A stretch of DNA of 64,000 nt, taken from Methanobacteriota archaeon. GTDB taxonomy: Archaea > Halobacteriota > Methanomicrobia > Methanomicrobiales > Methanoculleaceae. The translations under genes were made by a program, and so were the position numbers. The DNA is taken from assembly GCA_023393455.1 (NCBI GenBank), contig JAEWLJ010000010.1:1-64000 (forward strand), written 5' to 3'. Positions 58,741 through 64,000 of the stretch are shown here, piece after piece. Numbering within the stretch: position 1 is the stretch's first letter; the number at the start of each line of letters is the position of its first letter. Below the pieces are notes generated by a model that was not told where the DNA came from, did no database searches, and saw only the letters and a program-made list of their open reading frames with translations.

Positions 58741-60318
58741 TCAGGCGGCCCCGGCCGACTCCTCCGCGACCACCTCGTGGCGGTCGAGCACCAACCCGAC
58801 CGCCAGTGCGGCTATCGAGAGGGGGAGAGCGACGACGAGCGGGTCCACGGCCTGCCACGGCATCGGAAGGATCGCCGGTACACCGAAGAGGAGGTTCGAG
58901 AGTCCGAGCAGCTCCGACTCCTTGACGTGGACGAAGGCCGTCCATATGAACCAGGCGGCCGCTCCGGCGACCAGGCTCAACTTCGCCGCGAGGAGCGACG
59001 GCCGGCTGCTGTAGACGGCGTGAGCGTAGGCCGGCAGGAACGCCGAGGCGCAGAGACCCATGAACATCGCCGTCGCCCGCGCGATGATGCTGCCGGGCAT
59101 GACGAAGGCCAAGATGACGCTCGCGACGATCATGACGACAGTCGCGACCTGGATCCTCTTCATCGACGCCCTCCCCGAACCGGCGCTCCGCACCATATCG
59201 AACCCGAGCGACGTGCCCATGGCATGGAGGAGGGAACTGAGCGTGGACATCGCGGCGGCGAGGAGCGTCAGCATGAAGATGACGATGAAGATCTCCGGCA
59301 TCGACGCGTTGATGAAGTTCGGCATGATCGTGTCAATGTTGCCGCCGGTAGCCGCAGCAAGGGCGATCACGCCGTCTGTCTGGTAGAAGTAGACGTTCGT
59401 GAGCGCCCCGACCGTGAAGGCGACCCCGGTCATCATCAGGATGAACGGCCCCCCGACCAGGACCGCCCGGTTCAGCGACCGGTCGTCTTTGACGGTCATG
59501 AACCGGACGACGAGCTGGGGCTGAGCCAGCACCCCGATCCCGACCCCGAGGACGAGCGTCGTCACCAGCGTGAGCCAGATCGACGACCCGAGCGCCGGCA
59601 TGGACGCCCACCCGGTCATCCCCCCGGCGGCGAGTGTCTCCGGGACGAGGTCCGACATCGCGACAAGGGCGGTGTGCGCCTCGACGACCCCCCCGAGCTG
59701 GACGTAGGTGAACGCGAGGAGGATGGTCATCCCGACGAGCATGATCCCGCCCTGCAGGGCGTCCGTGTACATGACGGCGATCAGCCCGCCCAGCACCACG
59801 TAGAGGGTGACGACCGCAGCGAACGCGATGAGCGCGGTGGTATAGGGGATCTGGAGCGTGCTCGTGATGAACTGGGCGCCGCCGATCAGGATCGCCGCCG
59901 TGTAGAGCGGCATGCTGACGATGATGACGAGTCCTGCGGCATACCGCATGAACGGCGACCCGTAGCACTTCCCCATCAGGTCGGGGAAGGTGACGGCCTG
60001 AAGTCTGCTCCCGATGCTGCGCGTCTTCTTCCCGAAGACGACGAACGCGATGAAGATGCCGAGCCCGATGTTGAGGACGGTCAGCCAGATCATCCCCATG
60101 CCGAGCTGCGCCGCAACCCCGCCGAACCCGACGATGGCGGAGGTGCTGATGAAGGTCGCGCCGTAGGAGAGGGCAAGGACGACGGGGTTGACCTTCCTGC
60201 CGGCGACCATGTAGTCGTCGTCCCCTTTCGTCTGCCGGTAACCGAGGTAGCCGAGGGCGATGGTGGCGACGAGGTAGACCAGCGTTATCGCGACGAAGAT
60301 GCCTGTATCAACTGCCAT
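58741..60318 (-). CDS. Sodium:solute symporter (SSS family)
   Basis: A 525-residue membrane protein with 13 or so helices of the LeuT fold. Family segments include YMVAGRKVNPVVLALSYGAT, FISTSAIVGFGG and the sodium-site helix LTLLAAAMSTLSSLLHAMGT. AVMYTDALQGGIMLVG is also typical of SSS proteins. It imports an organic acid, amino acid or vitamin-like substrate with Na+, not specified by the sequence. Its start lies inside the 3' end of a 42-residue membrane protein gene, which probably encodes its partner. Confidence 0.92.
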   Translation of the reverse strand: MAVDTGIFVAITLVYLVATIALGYLGYRQTKGDDDYMVAGRKVNPVVLALSYGATFISTSAIVGFGGVAAQLGMGMIWLTVLNIGLGIFIAFVVFGKKTRSIGSRLQAVTFPDLMGKCYGSPFMRYAAGLVIIVSMPLYTAAILIGGAQFITSTLQIPYTTALIAFAAVVTLYVVLGGLIAVMYTDALQGGIMLVGMTILLAFTYVQLGGVVEAHTALVAMSDLVPETLAAGGMTGWASMPALGSSIWLTLVTTLVLGVGIGVLAQPQLVVRFMTVKDDRSLNRAVLVGGPFILMMTGVAFTVGALTNVYFYQTDGVIALAAATGGNIDTIMPNFINASMPEIFIVIFMLTLLAAAMSTLSSLLHAMGTSLGFDMVRSAGSGRASMKRIQVATVVMIVASVILAFVMPGSIIARATAMFMGLCASAFLPAYAHAVYSSRPSLLAAKLSLVAGAAAWFIWTAFVHVKESELLGLSNLLFGVPAILPMPWQAVDPLVVALPLSIAALAVGLVLDRHEVVAEESAGAA

Positions 60319-60436
60319 CCTGCTCTCCTTCTGCGCCTTTATTCCAGTTCAAAAGACCATACACTAAGCATGCGAGCGTGAAGCCGAGCGCAAGCAGATA
60401 TCCAACCCAGATCGCGGGATCAGGAATGCCGAACAT
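60308..60436 (-). CDS. 42-residue symporter small accessory protein
   Basis: A tiny membrane protein with one helix (WVGYLLALGFTLACLVYGLL) followed by NWNKGAEGEQDG. The pattern of an N-terminal DPxIW, one helix and a YGLLNWNKG end is shared with the small accessory proteins of archaeal and bacterial SSS symporters. The ATG at 60436 has AGGTGG before it, and its end overlaps the symporter start by 11 bases, so translation is coupled. It probably stabilises or modulates the transporter. Confidence 0.82.
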   Translation of the reverse strand: MFGIPDPAIWVGYLLALGFTLACLVYGLLNWNKGAEGEQDGS

Positions 60437-60452
60437 GAGAGACCACCTGACG

Positions 60453-60472
60453 GTAACGGAAAAGACCGTTAC
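60453..60472. promoter_or_regulatory. Inverted repeat upstream of the symporter operon
   Basis: GTAACGG and CCGTTAC flank six bases (AAAAGA). The repeat lies 17-36 bases before the ATG of the accessory protein, in its leader or promoter. It could bind a dimeric regulator or fold in the RNA. Confidence 0.45.
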
Positions 60473-60817
60473 ATTACACGGGAACTCAGCAAAAGGGCCG
60501 GTTCCCTAACTAAAGAAGAATGCGTTCTGCGCAAACGTGCACCGCACGTCCGGACAGGTCTGCACTGGCGTGCAACAGGACTCTACATGGTTGCCAATCA
60601 TCGAGTACCTAAACACCTTCTCGATCTATTGTATTTAAATCATACGATTTTCTGCCCTCTCAACCGGCGAAAGACCGCATCGTTGCGGGATTCCGCCAAT
60701 CCAGGAGCCCCGATGCACCACCGGCTGCCGCAGAGGCGGCGGGTTCCGGTCGCGGCCATCCAGAACGGTGATATGGGCGGACGGCGTACCGGATGTTGTT
60801 TCGGAGCGGGCTGAACC
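60473..60817. other. Gene-free region between symporter operon and Gate-domain gene
   Basis: No gene is supported. GTATTTAAAT near 60630 is a possible TATA element for the plus strand, but it is about 180 bases before the next start. Short open frames here have no recognisable features. Confidence 0.4.
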
Positions 60818-61777
60818 ATGGACGGCACGGCGGAGATCGTTTCAGCGGCACTGGGCCTCTCGTTCGAACTCCTGGTTCGGACGGTGCCGATCGTCGTCGC
60901 CGGCGTCCTGATCGCCGAAGTCCTGATCGCCCTCAAGATCACCGACAGGATAGCGAGCGTCGCCTACCCGGTCACGACGTTCTCCCACCTCCCCCGCGAG
61001 TGCGGGGCGAGTTTCCTCCTGGCGTTCGTCTCGCCGCAGGCGGCCGACGCGATGCTCGTCGACTACCACCACAAAGGGATGATCGGGAGGAATGAACTCG
61101 TCGTCGCAGCGCTCATCAACTCTTTCCCGTCCGTCGTGATGCACTGGCGCTACCTCATCCCGGTCTACGTGCCGCTGCTCGGGGTCTTCGGCCTGGTCTA
61201 CTTCGCGATCCTGATGGGGATCGGGTTCCTCAAGACCGGGATCGTCATGGCGGCCGGGAGGATGCTCCTCCCTCCGCCGCCCGCGTCCAGGCCGCCGGAG
61301 AAGTCTTCCGGGCCGACCCTCTCCCTGAGAGAGGGACTGCGGGCCTCGCTCGGACCGGCCGCGAGAACCCTCCGCCGCATCCTCGGGATCATGATCCCGA
61401 CGCTCGTCATCGTGGCGTTCCTGGTCGAGGCGGGCGTCTTCGACGCCGTCGCGGCGTACCTGGAGGGCGCGAGCCGCCTCTTTCCCATCCCGCCCGAGGG
61501 GCTCGCGATCATCGCCGCGAAGTTTGGATCGTACATCGCCGCGGCAAGCGTTGCGTCCGCACTCCTCGCCGCGGGCGATATGACGGGGAAGGAGATCGTC
61601 ATCACGCTCCTCGTGGCGAACCTGCTCACCAGCGTCGTCACCTACCTTCGATGGCTCGGGTCGTTCTACATCGCGATCTTCGGGCCGAGGCGGGGCACCG
61701 AGATCATGCTCCTCTCGGTCGCGCTCCAGGACGGCCTCCTCCTGGTGGCGATCTTCCTGCTGGCATGGTTCTGGTAA
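60818..61777 (+). CDS. Nucleoside recognition (Gate) domain membrane protein
   Basis: A 319-residue integral membrane protein with two Gate-type halves separated by a cytoplasmic loop with a PPPPASRPPEKS linker. The first half has LPRECGASFLLAFVSPQAAD and the second IIAAKFGSYIAAASVASALL, corresponding helices of the Gate fold also found in nucleoside transporters and FeoB. The substrate is unknown. It stands alone on the plus strand. Confidence 0.82.
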   Translation: MDGTAEIVSAALGLSFELLVRTVPIVVAGVLIAEVLIALKITDRIASVAYPVTTFSHLPRECGASFLLAFVSPQAADAMLVDYHHKGMIGRNELVVAALINSFPSVVMHWRYLIPVYVPLLGVFGLVYFAILMGIGFLKTGIVMAAGRMLLPPPPASRPPEKSSGPTLSLREGLRASLGPAARTLRRILGIMIPTLVIVAFLVEAGVFDAVAAYLEGASRLFPIPPEGLAIIAAKFGSYIAAASVASALLAAGDMTGKEIVITLLVANLLTSVVTYLRWLGSFYIAIFGPRRGTEIMLLSVALQDGLLLVAIFLLAWFW

Positions 61778-61816
61778 GAGGGAGAGCACGGCCCCGGATG
61801 GGAGCCTCCGCCCGCA

Positions 61817-61966
61817 CCCGGAGAGTATCCCGGTTTTGCCATCCTCGTCGTTGTTTTCACCCGCGACGGGATGCTCCAGTCGGGGATGGAGGAAGAGATG
61901 CTCGAACCCATGGAGCGCCTTTCCGGACTCCTGCAGTCGCTGAAACAGGCTGCGCCGGCGCGATAA
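61817..61966 (+). pseudogene. Possible C-terminal gene remnant
   Basis: Fifty codons with protein-like composition (PGFAILVVVFTRDGMLQSGM, then a helical Glu/Leu-rich end) follow the Gate gene in the same frame after its stop. No start codon suits the strand-like beginning, and the first ATG would give only about 30 residues. It looks like the end of a lost protein, but no family is recognised. Confidence 0.35.
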
Positions 61967-62067
61967 GTGCAGGGCGGGAGTGAACCTGCGGCAACCTCGC
62001 CGGGGGTATTCGCCGATGGGTTAATTACCGCCGGACCGTCATAGGGGCCTTCCGAGGTGAAGATACC

Positions 62068-62580
62068 ATGGAAAAAGCAGAACAGATCCGGTCGGAAATC
62101 CTCGTCGAGCGCGTCTTTGACGCTCCGCGCGAACTCGTCTGGAAGGCATGGACAGAGCCTGAGTATCTCAAACGCTGGTGGGGGCCGAAGGGCTTCACCG
62201 CGCCGGTCATCAAGATCGATCTCCGCGTAGGGGGGAGGTACCTGTACGGCATGCGGTCGCCCGAGGGCCAGGACTTCTGGAGCACCGGGGAATTCCGCGA
62301 GATCGTTCCGATGGAACGGATCGTCGCCACCGACTCGTTTGCGGACGCAGACGGCAACGTCGTCCCGGCATCGGATTACGGGATGACCGGGGACTGGCCG
62401 CTGGAACTGGTCTCGACGGTGACGTTCAACGAGGTCGAAGGCAGGACAACGCTGACCATACAGGAGCCCGGCATCCCGGCGGGCGAGAACCGCGAGATGG
62501 CCGAGGCCGGGTGGAACGAGTCCTTCGACAAACTCGCCGACCTCCTGAAGGAACTCTCAAGGGGAGAGACCGGCGCCTGA
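62068..62580 (+). CDS. AHSA1/SRPBCC-family protein
   Basis: A 170-residue single-domain START-like protein. The opening VERVFDAPRELVWKAWTEPE and LKRWWGPKGF are diagnostic for the AHSA1-like group. VGGRYLYGMRSPEGQDFWSTG and the closing GWNESFDKLADLLKEL complete the fold. It binds a hydrophobic ligand or partner; the role is unknown. GAGGTG lies 9-14 bases before the start. Confidence 0.9.
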   Translation: MEKAEQIRSEILVERVFDAPRELVWKAWTEPEYLKRWWGPKGFTAPVIKIDLRVGGRYLYGMRSPEGQDFWSTGEFREIVPMERIVATDSFADADGNVVPASDYGMTGDWPLELVSTVTFNEVEGRTTLTIQEPGIPAGENREMAEAGWNESFDKLADLLKELSRGETGA

Positions 62581-62589
62581 AGACCCGGC

Positions 62590-62739
62590 ATGGTTGACCT
62601 CCCGATCGTTCTCGTCCTCCTCGGTATCGCCGTCGCGGGGGTGGCGGTCACGGTCGCTGTGGTGGCGATCTCGGGGCCGGCAACTCTCACCTGCCGCCCG
62701 GGGCGCTCCTGCGGAATCCCGCTAAGGCACCGACGGTGA
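62590..62739 (+). CDS. Possible 49-residue single-helix membrane protein
   Basis: A short frame 9 bases after the AHSA1-like gene, with one strongly hydrophobic helix (PIVLVLLGIAVAGVAVTVAV) and a basic tail with two Cys (TCRPGRSCG). The ribosome binding site is weak. It may be real and co-transcribed with the gene before it, or chance. Confidence 0.35.
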   Translation: MVDLPIVLVLLGIAVAGVAVTVAVVAISGPATLTCRPGRSCGIPLRHRR

Positions 62740-62840
62740 AAAGACCCTGTCGAATATCTTCACCTCTTCACCGTAAGATACCGCATCTGTCCTGGCCGCC
62801 ACTCCCGGGCTCGCGTATTCCCCGGTGGTGCTTGCCATGA

Positions 62841-64000
62841 TCAGGGCGGAACGATCCGGTGGACGCTGCCCGTCTTCCCGGTCGGCCCCCGGCTCTTCGA
62901 GGTCAGGGCGTAGAGTTCATGCTCCGCGTCCTCCCCGAACGCGAGGAGGTATGCCCCCACCGTCCCGCTCCCGGTCACCTCGACCTCGGTGAACTCCCAG
63001 AGCCCTCGGGGGTTCTCCGTCGCGGCGAAGATGATCCCGTCGCCGTCGGCCCCTGCCCGGTTCCACTCGCCGAAGATGTAGCGGCCGACGAGTCCCGGGA
63101 GCGCGCTCCCCCGGTAGACGTAGCCGCCGATGACGACCTGTCCGATGCCGCCGGGCTGGCCGGCGTTCGGGTACTCGATGATCGCATCGACCAGGGGCTC
63201 GCCCCGCCGGCCGGTTCGGGGCACCTCCTGCGGCGACTCGCGGGGATTTTCGGGGTCGAAGGCGTGATTGCCTTCCCGGAGGTTCCAGCCGTGGTTGCCG
63301 CCTGGAACAATGACCTTCACCGACTCCCAGAGGTCCTGCCCGGCGTCGGCGGCGAAGAGCCGGTGCTCCCCTCCGGCGTCGAACGTCATCCTCCACGGGT
63401 TGCGCAGGCCATAGGCGTAGATCTCGTCCCGGCCCACTCTCCCGACGAAGGGGTTGTCCTCTGGAACCCCGTAGGGTTCGGGGCCGTCGACGTCGATCCG
63501 GAGGATCTTCCCGAGCAGCGTGGTGATATCCTGCCCGTTTCCTCCCGGCGGGTGGCCTCTCCCGACGTCGCGGGCGCCGCCGCCGTCGCCGAGCGGGATG
63601 TAGAGGTAGCCATCGGGTCCGAAGGCGATCGAGCCGCCGTTGTGGTTCGACTGCGGCTCTTCGATCTCCAGGACCACCCGCTCGGAATCGGGATCCGCCC
63701 GGTCGGGGGTGGAGACGGTGAACTCCGATACCCGGCTGGTGTGGTCCCAGCCCTCCGGCGCACCGGCCCGGAGCAGGGCGCTGTAGTAGACGAAGAACCT
63801 GCCGTTCTCCACGAACTGTGGGTGAAACGCAAGACCGAGCAGCCCCCGCTCGTCGTAGCCGGTGCGGAGGTCGACGACCCGGTCGGCGATATCGAGGAAC
63901 GGCTCATCGGCGTCGATGATCCGGATGACGCCCGGAAGGTCCGCAACGAAGAGCCGCCCGGTCCCGTCATCGGGAGACGTGAGCGCGACAGGCATGGTGA
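62841..64000 (-). CDS. PQQ-type glucose/sorbosone dehydrogenase-like beta-propeller (partial)
   Basis: A six-bladed propeller of the soluble aldose/glucose dehydrogenase family, running off the right edge. The 384 visible residues start inside the fold (PVALTSPDDGTGRLFVADLP), so a signal peptide probably lies outside. Key segments are present: ERGLLGLAFHPQF, NHNGGSIAFGPDGYLYIPLG with the catalytic-type His, YGLRNPWRMTFD and GGNHGWNLREG. Family members oxidise sugars with PQQ outside the cytoplasm. Whether this methanogen has PQQ is unknown, so a different role is possible. Confidence 0.88.
   Translation of the reverse strand, partial: TMPVALTSPDDGTGRLFVADLPGVIRIIDADEPFLDIADRVVDLRTGYDERGLLGLAFHPQFVENGRFFVYYSALLRAGAPEGWDHTSRVSEFTVSTPDRADPDSERVVLEIEEPQSNHNGGSIAFGPDGYLYIPLGDGGGARDVGRGHPPGGNGQDITTLLGKILRIDVDGPEPYGVPEDNPFVGRVGRDEIYAYGLRNPWRMTFDAGGEHRLFAADAGQDLWESVKVIVPGGNHGWNLREGNHAFDPENPRESPQEVPRTGRRGEPLVDAIIEYPNAGQPGGIGQVVIGGYVYRGSALPGLVGRYIFGEWNRAGADGDGIIFAATENPRGLWEFTEVEVTGSGTVGAYLLAFGEDAEHELYALTSKSRGPTGKTGSVHRIVPP

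Overview
The window is archaeal and looks like the chromosome of a hydrogenotrophic methanogen of the order Methanomicrobiales, most likely Methanoculleus or a close relative (inference). The evidence is the content: formylmethanofuran dehydrogenase, an Eha-type energy-converting hydrogenase, the F420 glutamate ligase CofE, a proteasome beta subunit, FttA/aCPSF1 and Sec61 beta. The DNA is also GC-rich, and promoters look archaeal, with TATA boxes about 25-30 bases ahead of many starts and several likely leaderless mRNAs.

Layout: 1-2.4 kb holds two secreted surface proteins, a DUF4430 protein with N-glycosylation-type tandem repeats that runs off the left edge and a fasciclin protein. 2.6-11.2 kb is a housekeeping block: aldehyde dehydrogenase, MFS permease, fttA, psmB, CBS protein, UspA, amidohydrolase, Sec61 beta and cofE. 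11.6-16.1 kb has a TreT-like glycosyltransferase divergent from two tandem FAD-Rieske oxidoreductases. 16.5-27.8 kb is dominated by one tightly overlapping run of about 19 genes on the minus strand, eha followed by fwdDBAC and a 49-residue zinc ribbon. 28-35 kb has tRNA-Leu, OsmC, a large PAS protein, a TrkH remnant, small proteins, a PUA/PAPS-reductase-like protein and hisH. 35.8-38.7 kb has an acyl-CoA synthetase fused to a ribbon-helix-helix DNA-binding domain, next to an SDR. 38.7-48.2 kb is accessory: ferritin-like protein, PRMT-like methyltransferase, a broken and an intact 5'-nucleotidase, a DUF1538 transporter with a tandem PII protein, flavoproteins, FKBP and pirin. 48.2-55 kb has tRNA-Thr, a TIM-barrel protein, a helical-repeat protein, radical SAM, hypD, tRNA-Arg, a PAS protein and an alcohol dehydrogenase. 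55-64 kb has a broken transglutaminase, a PEGA protein, two PhzF proteins, a sodium symporter with a tiny partner, a Gate-domain protein, an AHSA1 protein and a GSDH-like dehydrogenase that runs off the right edge.

How the genes work together: Eha uses the ion gradient to drive H2-dependent reduction of ferredoxin, and formylmethanofuran dehydrogenase uses reduced ferredoxin to fix CO2 onto methanofuran. Having both in one run of genes suggests co-production of anaplerotic ferredoxin reduction and the first step of methanogenesis. HypD matures the NiFe hydrogenases, and CofE completes the F420 used later in the pathway.

The most unusual items are the RHH-acyl-CoA synthetase fusion with an inverted repeat over its own promoter, a family of four non-coding elements with terminal inverted repeats (three intact, one partial), a shared histidine-kinase dimerisation module without an ATPase domain in two PAS proteins, and a PRMT-like methyltransferase. 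No CRISPR array, rRNA, transposase or obvious defence island was found.
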